Source of the DNA: Eopsaltria australis
Taxonomy: Eukaryota; Chordata; Aves; Passeriformes; Petroicidae
Direction: 5' to 3'
NCBI GenBank assembly: GCA_034509425.1
Contig: JAVTVJ010000011.1
Location: 1,178,001-1,242,000, forward strand
DNA: 64,000 nucleotides
Shown: positions 11,874 to 24,965 of the stretch, piece after piece
How positions within the stretch are numbered: position 1 is the stretch's first letter
Layout of the letters: every line of letters starts with the position of its first letter
The notes under the pieces: generated by a model
The model's input: the letters and a program-made list of their open reading frames with translations, nothing else
The model's database searches: none
What the model was told of the DNA's origin: nothing
Translations under genes and position numbers: made by a program

Positions 11874-14800
11874 CATTTGATTTACTGAAATGGCCTCACT
11901 TTGTCTTCACCTTTTATTTATATCTTTAATAATGAACATTATCATTAAATCATGTCTCTTCAGTCTCTTCTTTCCTCACTTACTTTTGTTTAGAAGCAAT
12001 GTTTCAAGGAATTAAAGTAGAAACAGTTCCATCACTCTTTCATCACAACTGATATGATTGAGTTTTGGACAGCTTATGGTTCTAACACTATGTTTTGTAT
12101 GGATGCAATTAGGCATCAAGACTAACTTTTGGGAATTAATTATTCCACAATAAATAGATTTGATTTGGGGTTTTATTTGATGCCTTTAATGGAGATATAT
12201 AAAATACTTCTATCTTTAATAATTTTAATTTTTTTTTAATTGTGGAGAGATTAGTGATTTTGATTGTGATTTTTCTGGAATGCTTACCATTTATTTGGCA
12301 ATTGATTAACCTATTGTTAGGACATCTCTTGCTCAACACAATTATATTTAATATCAACATGCAATTTGTGTAGATGTGGGTTATTAACATATATCTGTGA
12401 GATGCTTACTTTAAACTCTGAGCAAGAATTTAATGTCCTGTATGCCCAAAACCAGCTGAGATTCTCTGATAAGAATAGTCTAAATATTCTCTCTGGGAGT
12501 ATGCACTTACATGTGCATACATACATCTTTATTTATAAGTAGTTATGGTACCCTGTTCACCAGTGACCTGTGTGTATCTTTCCATCTCTGTGTTTGTGAG
12601 TAAGTTTGTGAACAGTAGTCTATTTTTTATGAGTATTATTTATTTCTCTGAAAAAAGTGTACATTGCAGTATATAACTACTCACATATGCTACATACAAA
12701 GGAAAATTTATGTCCCCCTTTTGTTTATGAAAATTCTTATTATTTATTGGAAATTAGGTTTCAGAATAGAATAAGGAGCACTGGTGGCACTACATGGGAT
12801 TTTTTTTTTATTTGCACATGCAAAAAACCCCTCTAGTTAATCATGATTTTAAGCTTGTTATACAGCTGCTGTAAAATATCCAGTATACATCAATTTTGAG
12901 AATCATTCTATTTTTCCATTTTTACAATAATTTTTCATGTATATTAGGTCTAGGTTTGGGACATAGTCTTTCAAAGCTTTTTTTCCCCAGGCTGCAGTAA
13001 ATGAGAAAATGTAAACAGCTTCTTGATGTAAGCCTTAAAAATGTTGGTTTACTAACAAACCCAGTCAGAAATGTTCAATTAGACACTTTTTTCTATAACA
13101 AATAGTGTTTTATATGCAAACCTTAAACCTTTAGAATCTTTTCATATAATTGTGTCTTCCTTTTTTTAATTTTTTTTAAGAATAGTGGATTTTGATTTTG
13201 TAGTCATATCTGACACAGTAAATGAAATGAAATATAATTTGTTTGTGCCTGCTGTGTCACAGTTATATTTCTTCCTGGTTGCAATGATTTCAGTCTTGTG
13301 GAGCAACAAAATGCTGTCTAGTCAACTTAATTTTCTTCAAAGAGAATACAATCTTGTGAAACCATTAGACACATAAACTTCAGAAAATTAATTGGGAGTT
13401 CAGCTTTGTTCAGAGTCTGCTAAGCAGAGAAAAGATTGTGCATGGTTCAAACTCTGCTATGAATAAAAAGTGTACAGGTTTTCTAAAGAGGTCAAATTTA
13501 AATTGCAAGCAAGCAAGCAATTTGTTATGATGTCAAATGCACAAACATAAGTCTTGTAAATGATAGATGCTGAACTATATTTTCTTCTTAATAGGCCAAC
13601 ACCAGTAGATTAGTTTAAAAAAAAAGCTGTTTCAGCTGTAAAAAATAAGTATATTTATTTTAGTACAACCTAAATAGCTTTTAAGAACATCTTCTGTCTT
13701 TCTTAATTGCCATGGAAGCTCTGTGAAATGTTCTTGCAAATGAAAAAAGGAGTAACTGAATGAAGCATCCTGAAACTCAAAATGTAAAACCATGATTTTT
13801 AGATTTCATCTTTTTTTTCCCCCTCTCTTTCAGTCCCTAGTCCAGGAAATAGAACTTCTATGGATTTCCTAGATTGCAGACTCTCAAATCTATAGTGCTG
13901 CTTTAAATTTAGGGGTATGTTTTCTTTCTCTTGAAAGAAACAACCCCAAAGCTATAAACATGCTGTTAGCTCTGTTATGTCTCTCACAAGGAAAGCCTCA
14001 CCTGAAAATACCTCTATCTTTTCTGTGATTCAGTAAAATAATTAAATATCAATATTTATAGAATGTTCCAATGTTTAAACAGTTTTACTAAATGAAAACT
14101 GACATATGTAGCACTACCTTTTCAAAAGAAAATATTTGAAAATTATGACTGCATGTCTTATGGTTTTACTGCTATTCTTTACAAACATTACAGTAACACA
14201 TGGCTCACCGAGGAGATGCTGAACTGGACTGACAGCTCCTATCCAACACACCTTTACATCCATCTGTTTTCAGACAAATTCTTATTTTCATGTTTGATGT
14301 TTAGGAATTGAATAAAAATGAGGCTGAAAAAACAGAAAAGTAGTTTATTCTTTTATAAACAGCTATTAGAAGAAATGTCATAATACAGGCTTAGAGCTGC
14401 ATCTTTTTCTGTATTCAAATGTTGAGTGGAAAGCTGGGCAAAATGCATAAGGTGCAGTGAAGAGAGAGATAAATATTGTTTTAACTCATATACTGAAGAA
14501 AATATGACTTAAGTCAAGATCAGTCCTGCTAGGATGCATTACTCCATGACACATTTCTTCTATATCACTTTTTCCTGCCTGGGTCTGTTTCTGCAAGACC
14601 TTGCACACATGAGTGCTCTCGCTAAACATGACAGGATGGCTGGAAGACTTGGCAGACCTGGAGCCAATACATGTCACAAATCCCCAGCACTGCTGTGAAA
14701 CCAGCTGGGTGTCAGGGGACATTGCTAGTTCAGACCTTAAAGCCTCCTTCCATCTTGCTTTCATACTGTTTTATGTGTTTTAAATTATATTCTGTCACTT

Positions 14801-17800
14801 TCAAAACCCATGAAGTTTTCTTTCCTCTTTACCTACTTCAGTTTTCTTAGTCTTTCTCTGTTCTTTCTTTCTTTGGGGGAATAAAAAATAGAAAAACTAC
14901 CTAGAGGACAGTATCTGATACTACCTATATAGCAAATAAGGCAGTAAAGGAAACATTTCTGTGTATTGATTGGGCTATCCTGTGCTGGGAAGTCTGAAAG
15001 GCTTCATCTCAGGCTGTTTCCAGCATGGTTATAATATAATTTTTTAGCAGTGCAAGCTTAGTGAGTGTGGTCACTGTTTTGGGTATTGGTAGTAAAGATT
15101 AAAGATAACAGCACACAATTGTCACAGAATTTTAAATATATTATAAACAGAAGTCAATATTGATATGACTTCATCCATTACTAATATGGATGGGAATAGC
15201 CCCTGCACAGAAAGTGGATGTGTGAGATCAGGTCTCTGCTCAAGATTCTCAACGAAAGGTCCCAAGGTAAAACTAGTAAACAAATGGAAAGTAAAAAAGC
15301 AAGTACCCAAAAACCATGTAGAAAGCAAGTGAATTTTTTGGGAATAGGATGAATTCAGAAGACTTGAGTTACACCAGATATAAAATATTTAATTGTTCTT
15401 GGATTTTTCTAGCAGATTACTATTTGATTAATCTCATGCTCAATAATATCTTGCATTAGAATGTCAGGGGGAGAATGTAATTATGTGTAATAATACAAGA
15501 CAACATCTGAGGAGAAGTACTTAATTTTCCAAATTGTTTAGTGCAATGTAATGACAAAAAAAGTATTTCTAATAAGATTTTTTTTCATTTAATCTTTTCC
15601 ATTTTTAAAATAATTTAGAAGAGATAGTCTAGTGTCATGTTAAGTCCAGTGTTAAGTATTTGTTTCTTCTGCATCAATCAGAACATCTGTTTAAAATCTT
15701 TTTGTACTCTATGGGTGACAGTGATTTTTCAGTACCAACAATGCATGAGGAAATGAACTTGCCTATTCATATTGCCAGAATGTGATATTCTTTTATTCTT
15801 TGCTTTTTCATGTGTCATGCTGCTGCAACATTAGCAATTAGCTGAGAATGTGTATAACATCCCATTTACCTGGTCATGAAGAACACCTTGTTGTTCTGGG
15901 ATCAAACTTTTAACTAACAAAATATTTCAAAACTAGGAAAAGCAAGTAGCATCACCAAGAGTTTTTGTTTAAACAGTTCTGTAATTTGAAAACACCCTGA
16001 TGCTATATGAAAAATCTTTCTGTGTTAACTTTCAGATACATTTCGCTATTTTCTGTCCTCCTTATGAGGAGTGGACTTTGTGGGTCTTTTTTTCCTCCAC
16101 GAGATGTTCTACAAATGTTTTCAGAATGTGTTTCTTCATGCAGTCACGTTGGGGGATATTGTCAGAAAAATATATGTACAAATATGGAGCTATTAGAGGC
16201 AGAGAGTGAAATCAATTCAGAATCTTTTTTAGAGACAATTAATTATTAATTTTTTACATTGGACAGAATTTTCTTCTGCCACCCTTTCTGAGAAGTGTGG
16301 TTTTGTATGGCTATACATAACCCTAACATTTCCACATCCTTCTGGAAAAAACATTGGTAGACTTTTTGAAGTCAAAGTATCTCCTGTTTTCTGGTGAGAC
16401 CCATGGCTGCATGAGTTCTGGGGGGTTTTGGTACGTCTTCTTTTATTTTAATAAAATGCTGACATTAAGTTCATGAATGTCTTTGCATTATTTCTCAAGC
16501 ACTTTTCCTTTCTCTATATTGTCAGTAACCCAAAAGTCAATCTTTTCCTAGAAAAACAGATAATGGTATTATATTGCATAAACTAATGCAAAAGTGAGAT
16601 CTCAATCACATTAAGTAATTTGTTTTCATATTTGTTCAGTGCTAAAAACAAAAAGCTATGGAAAGGTTAAAATTATTGTTATGTTTTTACCTCTATTCCA
16701 CTCGCTAAGACAAGGCCATAGATCATTCTATTTTTGTTAGAGCTGCTCCTTTGGTCTAAGCTGAACACTGGTGACTAGAAATTGTGAATCTAGGGCAACA
16801 GCCGCAGCAGCCCAGGAAAAAAAAAGAAGGAAAAGAAAGGCAAAAAAATGTATGAATAATTAATGTCTTCACTGTTCATTGTATGCTGTATCTGACTTTT
16901 AATAATGATGGAATAGTATAGTAGTGGACTTGGTTGAGTCAGTTTAAGGTAGAAGAACTGTAACACTTTTTCTCACTTCACTGACTTCTATCCATAATGT
17001 GATCATAAACTCACTACCATTATTGTAGGCTGTCGATTTTTATGGAGGACAGAGGAAGTATTTTGTATAAAATCTGTGGTTGAAGTTCTCGAAAGTCTTA
17101 ACCTTTCTTCATAAAAGGTTGAAACACCTGTCTTCCAGAGTCACTTTTTCTTTTGGTAGGAATCCCTTTTTGAACATTTTTCTTTCCTGATTGCTGCCAT
17201 AATTTCAGTCATTTACTTCCATTCTTTTTCTTGTGCATCTCTTTCCTTGAACAGAAAATTGGGCTTTTCAAAATTTCTTGTGACTAGAGAGGATCCATTA
17301 GTATATTTTATTTCCCTTTGCATTCCCTTCTCTAGAAAATTATTCTCTGTGCACCTTAACCTTTGCATCTGTTATGGTGAGAAAAGAGTTAGTAACTGAC
17401 AAGCCAATGGGAAAAATAAAATCTAAATATATTAGCAAAACATGAATGTTATCCTTTATTTCCTACATCACCATTCATGAGATTGTGGAATAATTTAAGG
17501 ACTTCACACCACTGGCAGTTCTATAAATTTTGTAATATTTTGCTTAATTCATAGTGAATTTTGATGTTACTGAAACTTTTTACTATTCAACTGCACATAC
17601 ATACAGTGAGTTCTGAAGTGAAGAATTGTGTTTTCTTGCTACTTCACAATTTCCCTTTGTAATAATTTGGCATTTTGCATGAACAAGATGGGGGCAGCAG
17701 GCAGAATTGCTTTCATTTTCTTTACGTATTGGCCATACAGTTTAAAACAGTGTATACATATAAATGGGGAAAAATAACACTTTGATATGAGTGTGGTAGT

Positions 17801-17877
17801 CTTTGCTCCATTTATATATATGCACTGCATAAACAGCTTTTAAATATGCTATTATAATGTGCAAGAGTCTATTTCTG
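11874..17877. other. Unique AT-rich DNA, nothing recognised
   Basis: About 6 kb with no recognised repeat, RNA gene or exon. Frames at 14486-14764 (minus) and 15122-15328 (minus) are short and lack recognisable features. A small GCAA repeat lies at about 13504-13520. The stretch may be ancient noncoding DNA. Confidence 0.45.
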
Positions 17878-17920
17878 TCTGTGATATTCCTGTGAGAATA
17901 TCACAGATATTCCTGTGAGA
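17878..17920. repeat. Perfect hairpin overlapping a direct repeat
   Basis: A 12-bp perfect inverted repeat, TCTGTGATATTC at 17878-17889 and GAATATCACAGA at 17896-17907, flanks a 6-base loop. A 15-bp direct repeat, GATATTCCTGTGAGA, occurs at 17883-17897 and again at 17906-17920. The overlap of inverted and direct copies suggests a replication template-switch event. No function can be assigned. Confidence 0.85.
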
Positions 17921-20900
17921 GGGAAAGACAGTCGTCTGCAAGGTGCAGTTGAGTGGGAGAAACAGTCTTGCAAATTACTGTGGGTAATGGGGAGGTGAGA
18001 ACCATGTTCTTGTTGGTTAAGAATAACCTCCAACAAGCACTCTTCAGTGTTTTGGCAGCAGTTGAAGCAATTGTCTCAGCTTTCCAGGGGTCTGGCAGCG
18101 CCAGCAGTAGAATTATGGATGTCTATGCCTATAGTCAGCTCCTCACAGTCTGTTGCCCATATTGTAATGCATAGGTTAGACCTGAGTCAGCATTCATTAG
18201 CACATTGTATGAAATTATGGAGTGTTAATATCCAAGCTGGACTGGTCTTTAGAACCATGAGACTACTTTTCTGACTGGCAACTTTTGCTGAAATTTAACT
18301 TGAATCTCAACGGAAATTATCTTTCGATATAATTGATGTCTTGTTGAACTGCTGCATCCCTACTGCGGTGAGGCACAGTCCACAACTCTCCAATACACAG
18401 CCTTTTTTACACAATGTTTTTAATATGGAAGGCTGGTTCTCCAAGTTTAGCTGCTATGACCACAACTTCAAAAGAATATTAGGGGTTCCCTCAAGCTCTC
18501 ACTTTGGGCCATAGTATTTTTTATGGAGGACCACTTAGTCCAGATACATTCATGATATTCCAGGACAAGGAGGCCGCCCAGTATGGAGTCCATGTAATTT
18601 CCCACTTCATCATTCTTTCAACAGTTTTGGGGGTAAATATATAAATAAGTAATCAATAAATTGTTCCTTGTAGCTGGTGTCTATCTACCTGCAAAAGGTT
18701 GAATATACCTTATATGCAATAGAGTACATTACTAAAGAATGTTCTGTTTGGGAAGGCACTGTGTCAGAATTAAGTCAATTTGTGTAGGGAGCAGATTTTA
18801 GTTATGATTATGTCAATGCAGACCAGCAACAAACTTGTGTTAGAGCTGGTTTTAACTCTAAAAACCTACTTACACAGCACAGTCTGAGATGATTGTAAGA
18901 ATGGCATTTACAATATAGAGCTTAAGAACAGCCATACTGCAATATTGCTCAATCTTTGCTGTTTTTACGTCAGTTCTGACTCACAAACCCATTCCAATGC
19001 TGCAGTCTTGCCATATTGCATCTTATTATATCAAGTGCCAAGAGCAATAACGTAAAGCCTTTGTTTTTCCTACATGCTCCATTTAATCTCTAAAAGCAGG
19101 ACTCAGCTCAGTGGAGTGTGTACATATACCAGCATTACAGGTGTCCCATTCTGGAACCACAGCAACCTTTGCTCATAAATTTCTAGACCACAGCAAAGCA
19201 CAAGTGAAGCATATAGGTGAAAACTATGAGAAGTTTAGTATCTAGTAAATCTAAGAGTCACTTTCTCTAACATTTGCAGTAAACCTCTTCTAGATGGTTG
19301 TATATTAAAGCTACATGCTCTAACGGGATTTAGCCTTGTCTTGGCACCAGCTGAAAGAATAAGCTGTAATGTGTGCAGAACTTTATATTGCATTTCAATA
19401 AGCTGATTCATTTCTTATTAGTTCTGGGAGAGTGTATGTGGGGGAGGAAGTAAAAGGGAGGGTGAACTTAGTTCTAAGAATATAAATTTTAAAAAAGTCA
19501 AACTGTAAACATGGTATTTGAGTATAGAGTGTCATATTTTCAATGACACTCTTACAGTAATTAGCACTTTTTGAAAATGTATTATTTGCCTCCAGAAGGG
19601 GAAAATATGGCTTTACTGGAGCTGCATGTAAACAGCTTCAAGTGCAAGTTGACATGATTTTTCCAAATAAAAAAATCTAGAATAGACTGAGACCCAACAG
19701 TGCTTGACACAGAAAAGCTACTGTTGATGCATACATAATACATCTCTAGAAAGCTACAAAAACCAGTGAAAAGCAATCTAAGACAGGACTATGGGCTGCC
19801 TAACTTTAGGAAACTGCTGTGCATTGGGATATTTGGTCATTTCAGAGGACCAGACACTTTGAAGTGGTAATGGATCACTTCCCAGTGTACATGCCTACTT
19901 TGGAGGTAACTCAAGTAAAATGTACATCACTCCAAATGACCATAGTGTCTGTTTTCCATCCATTGCTAACATCTTCTGGTAAACCAACTATAATATTTTT
20001 GTTATAGAAGCTCGTTTATTTCGCACTTTGTATATCAAACTTCTAAAATCAATCTCTTTCAAGCATCTTTCTTCCCATGTCCCAAATTTGCATTACCAGT
20101 GGAAGTTTATTATAATGATCTTCATGCATTAGAAGAAAGGAGCTTGCAAAATGGGATACAGGACAACTGTCACTCACAATTGAGTAGAATTAAGTAATGG
20201 TCATGCTTCATGGTACCTGTGGCTGGACTAACATATGGCTGTCAGGAGGAAGAACCTAACGTATTTGTTATATTATTTATTTTAAAACTTATCCCTGCGT
20301 CCCATCTGTAGTTTTAAATTGTTGTACTTGTTTATTTGCTTTTACTTTTACAATGGTAAGCAGTAGTTGCCATGGCATATAAAATTCTGTGTGGTCTTCA
20401 TTTGTAGTCCCTCAAAGCAGTTGTCCATCTTCATTGGTCATTTTCATGTTGTTCAGGTTTCTTCTCAGTGAGCTTATTAAGTCATCTACCAATATTTCTT
20501 GACAAAGAAAATCCACTTTTAGTCTCGGCATCTCCAGTCTTACCCACTGTTGCTTGACATTGTAAGCATGAGAAAGGCTGGAAGAAATGGAAACTGTACA
20601 AATACTGGAGTAATAAAAAGGTTAATTTCTTTCAAATGTTATCAAGTCTGAGGTAAAAATTAAAACCAGACACAGTAGAGTTGTTGCCTGTAATTTAAGT
20701 TTTTCAGACCTATAGAGCCAGTTTCTAGTTTCCCCTCCGCATGTGCAGTAATTCAAGCACTGTTCAACATTTACATCCAGTAATAAAATGTGATCCTAGC
20801 AACCTCATAAAGAAAAACTCCCTGGCCTTTCCTAAATCCTGTGTTATAAGTCAGCATTTCTTTAGTTTCCCAGAATGCTGTAAAGAAGCTCTATGACTTT

Positions 20901-22555
20901 CCTTTCTAAAAAAGAAAAAAAAAAAATCCAAAACCCTTAGAGATTTAAGTTTGCCTTCTAAGATAAATTTCCAGGGTGGGTTTTATGTGAATCCATTAGC
21001 TGCCTTTTACCTTAACAAGTTAAAAAAATGAGATGACATTGATGAAGATCTTGAGAAGAATAAAGCAATTGAGTCTTAAAAGCAAAAAATAGGTTAGGTA
21101 TTTTGATGAATGACAACTGATTACTAAAACTATACAAGAAACAAGGATGAAAGAAGGGAAAACTTACTCAATAATCCTGTTCAAAGTGTGAGGAAAAGAT
21201 AAAATTTCCTTAAAATAAAAAAAAAAAATTATTTCTCCATCAAAGTAGGCAATGTCTTTCTCTCAAGAAGCTTTCACATATGCTTTTCTAAATTTCTGCT
21301 TGACAACTATGTATTATTGCTTATCAATGTTACTCAAATGGTTGAGAAGTATATATATATATTTTCATTTACTTAGTATTAAAAAAAAACATGTCATCCA
21401 GTAAAAAAAAAAATGCAAGCTTACAGTAACTTCAGTATTTTATATTTTTTATGCTGTGCATCTGGTTATGTATGCTTTTTAATCTCTAACAAATGTAAAA
21501 AACCCTGCCTATCCAGGCTCAACAGTTCATTGCCTCGATTGATGTTGACCACAAGGGTGAAAAATTCAGTGTTCATTGTCAAACCAGACACTGTGGTGTG
21601 AGAAAAATAGCAGGGGAGTTGCAGAAGAGAAGTTGAAAAGAGAGCAAAACCAGAAACCTGTTAAAAATAGTTGAGACGAAGTGTCTCTGTTCTTGAAGAT
21701 GATGTACTGTACTTTCTGTTATACAATACAAAGGAAAGTGATTATAGCAAATTGGCTGTAAAAACATAGACCAGTAACAGTTTGTTCTTGTTTTCTTGTG
21801 GGATAAGATGTATTGTGGGCTCTGGGGACTTGAAAGGAAGTACATTGGGGGAGGTCGGCAGGAAGATGTGGTTGAGAGATGAGTTTCCAATTTGCTAAAG
21901 AAAATATAAAATGAGCAAATCTTAAAATAGAAATGTGAATGAGGAAGATGCACAATGATGAACCAAAGATGATGTACAAACAGTTAAGCTTCTTTCAGAA
22001 TAAAAGAACAAGAAACAGTGTCAGATTGGGATGAGTATTCAAATACATGTCTTTTCTTACATTTTTATTCTTCACATTACCAAGTGTGTTTCTTCTTCTT
22101 CTCTTTTTGTAGAAATTTTTAGGAATAAAGTGTATGTTCCGTTTTTAGGGTCTCTATATCTGGCAATGCACAAGAAACACGAAATGTCAATAGATTCCTT
22201 TGTTATACTGAAGTTGCTGAAAGAAATAAATTTTCAAAGTAACTGATGAGATAGAAAATTAGTTATCATCTCCCCTTTAACTGACAGGAAAAAATATGAA
22301 ATGGATATTGGTTCTCATTTTAGGGCAGAGAGTGACCTTAACTTAAAAATTATGTCAGAATTTTAGAGAACAATACTGCTGCTAAAGCTACCAAGTGCAC
22401 AACTTAACACAGTCACACACAATCCCCTAAAATCCTGGCCTATCTGCATAAAGATACATGATATCAAGTCCTTCACAATCTGCTTAAAAAAAAAAAAAAT
22501 ACTGTGAAACATTAACAACATTAACCAAACTTTTTTTTGTCTTTTGTCTTAAACC
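17921..22555. other. Unique AT-rich DNA, nothing firmly recognised
   Basis: About 4.6 kb without a clear feature. A patch at about 18485-18535 faintly recalls the CR1/LINE block around 'CCTCAAG...GGGCC', but it is too weak to call. Short A-runs lie near 20909-20926 and 21220-21230. Frames at 21579-21953 and 21719-21979 (minus) overlap each other and look like chance. Confidence 0.4.
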
Positions 22556-23218
22556 TTTGGTTTTGCAGAAAAGGACATAGGGGTCCTGTGAGATACCAAG
22601 TTGTTGCCAGGAAAATTCCCTTGCTGTAAAGGCTAATGGTGTCTTAGCCTGTTTTTCACAAAGTATTGCCAGCAAGTGAAGCAAGGTGATCTTTTCCCTC
22701 TGGTCAGCCATGGTGAGGCCACACCTGCAGTGTTGTGTCCAGTTCTGGGTGCCCAGAACAAGTGACAGACATAATGGAGAGAGTCCAGCAAGGACTCACT
22801 GAGGTGTTTGAGGTCTGGAACATTTCTCCAGTGAGGAAAGGCTGAGAGAGCTGACACTGTTCAGTAGGGAAGAGTAGGCTCAGAGGGATGTCATTAATGT
22901 ATATAAATACTTGAAAGGAGGGTGCAAAGAGGACAGACCCAGGCTTTTTCAATGGTGCCCAGTGGCAGAACCAGAGCCAGTGGCACAACCTGAAACACGG
23001 GAGGTTCCCTCCCAACATCAGAAAACCTTTTTTCACTGCAGGTGTGACTGAGCACTGGCACAGATGGCCCAGAAAGGTTATGGAATAATCTTGGATATAT
23101 TCAAAAACTGTACATGATTCTGGACAGCTCACGCTGGGTGGCTGGGCTGGAGCAGGAGGGACCACATAACCTCCAGAGCTGCCTTTCAATCTCAATCATT
23201 TTGCAATTCTGTGATTCT
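22556..23218 (+). mobile_element. CR1 LINE fragment, 3' end
   Basis: A 5'-truncated CR1 copy of about 660 bp. It starts in the C-terminal part of ORF2 ('GCAGAAAAGGACATAGGGGT' at about 22565). It then passes through the GGTGAGGCCACACCTGCAG block near 22711 and the GAGGAAAGGCTGAGAG block near 22835, and ends in an intact-looking tail ATTCTGTGATTCT at 23206-23218. Stops and indels break the reading frame. Antisense frames across 22484-23195, including one of 163 codons, are shadows of this element and not genes. Confidence 0.95.
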
Positions 23219-24699
23219 TCAGTTAGTTGATAAGATAAAGGTTGTTCTTACTGTTTTGGTTCAACTGCAAGTATCTTTTCAAGGTGCTTGTTAAAATAAC
23301 TTTTTTTTTCTCATTCTCTTCGAGGAATTCCTTTCTTCCTTCTTTGAGTCTCAGAATAATATGGTTTCCTTTTAGTAGTCACAACTCCATTTGTATGCTC
23401 TCTGGTACTCTATATTGTATGGACAGGATTACAACAAACTGCTACATTTACAAATTCAAAATCAATTTCTAAATTAAAAAAAAAGCTGCAATAGCAAAAC
23501 TGTAAAACTTCTTAAATTATAAATATGCAAAATGTTTCATATTCACCAACATGTTTCAAATCAATAGTTTGTAGCTCAAATCAAGTTTATGCCCTGTAGC
23601 ACAATTAGTCAAAGATAAGTTTGCTCTGTCATAACAGAAAAGTGAATACAGTGAAATAGTGCACAAATTGAAAGCTACATAAACACATGTATATTAAATA
23701 TACATGACTGAAATGCTATGCATGCTGTGTCAAAGTTGCAAGAACTTTTTTTTTAATTAATTTTCTTGCCAGTTCTGCTGAAATATAGAATTTACCTTTT
23801 CATCTGCAGAAAAATTCAAGCTAAAGCTCATGTTTCTCTTTCTTGAAAAGGCAAAAGCTGACTTTTCCAACTATGAAATTAAGTTTATCATTCAAATTAA
23901 TAACTCAAAACATATAGCTAAGGCTCTATTTGATTTGAACCAACAAAGAGGAAACAGAAGTAAAATTATTGCAATATAAAAACAGCAGAAAGATAAGTAT
24001 TGTATGAGAATCTCTTTCAAACATCAAGCATATTTTAAATGGAAATTTATGCAGTAAGAGACATAGGTTTCTTGTCTTAATAGCCCCAAGTTATTTAACA
24101 AGGGGAAACTATCAACAATACAATTGCTTTGTTATATAATAATGGTAAGATATTAGATAATAAAAAATCATCTCAAGGTTGACGAAATTACATTTATCAT
24201 AACAAAATCACATTATTTATATCAATTTATGTTTCAAATATACTAGACTTCTTTTCCCTTTTGAATGCTATGTGCTGTCAACCTTCTACAGCAAACATCT
24301 GCAGTTCCTTTTGGTAGGCTAGTATAAAAATAGTCATTAATATAAATTTAAAGGGTTGATATTTTAATAAATTATATGCAATTAGGAAGAAATATCCATA
24401 TTCCTATTATTTCAAGCTTGTGGATCTGTAAGGGTTTTCACATCTTTCCTTGGCCTTCATTGTTCGTGCTTAATTTGGACTTTAAAAACCCTCAAACAAC
24501 CCAGACAATTATTTCATGTTTTTTACAATGTTAGGCACATGTAATGAAGGTCTAGTAATACAAAAATTGCATGGGTTTACCTCATATAACCATATGCATG
24601 CTGGAGTCCTCTAGTTTCACCTGCCTGGCAAAGCAGGGCACTGTGCCACTTCCTTGAGTTTTTTCTCCATCTGAATCTTGGAAAGATTAAAATTTTACA
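23219..24699. other. Very AT-rich unique DNA
   Basis: No gene or recognised repeat. The stretch at about 23880-24430 is very AT-rich without being a simple repeat. It could be a conserved noncoding element, but nothing in one sequence alone proves that. Confidence 0.4.
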
Positions 24700-24965
24700 A
24701 TATCTGTTCCAGTTGTACACTACTGTAGTAGTGAAAAAGTTCTTCCTAAAATGTGATTTGACTATTGTGCTTTCTAATATTGCTTGTTCTCATTTATGTC
24801 TCTGCTACACAAGTAGACTGTTGTGACTATCTCCTGAACTCTTTGTCAGAATAAATGAGCTCTAAATTTCTCCTCTTAGGTCTTTCTAACCCTTTCCTGA
24901 ACTCAGATCTTTGGACAGCCTTCTTGAGCTTTGATGGCCCAGAACTCAACATAGTATGTATTGCT
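24700..24965 (-). mobile_element. Old, diverged CR1 LINE fragment
   Basis: The order of motifs matches the reverse complement of a CR1 3' region. AAAAGTTCTTCCTAAAATGT is at about 24737, followed by a region encoding the '...CTCCTCTTAGGTC...' block. 'GCCCAGAACTCAACATAGTAT' sits at about 24938, matching the common antisense CR1 block ending in ACAGTAT. Divergence is much higher than in the other CR1 copies here, so it is probably an older insertion. Boundaries are approximate. Confidence 0.7.

Noticed and set aside
11564..11929. Lys/Glu/Arg-rich 121-codon frame
   Set aside because: It is a translation of the A/C and polypurine tracts.
18485..18535. Weak similarity to a LINE reverse-transcriptase block
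   Set aside because: The match is short, with many mismatches and no supporting blocks on either side.
22704..23195. 163-codon open frame on the minus strand
   Set aside because: It lies entirely antisense to the CR1 3' region, and similar antisense frames occur over the other CR1 copies.
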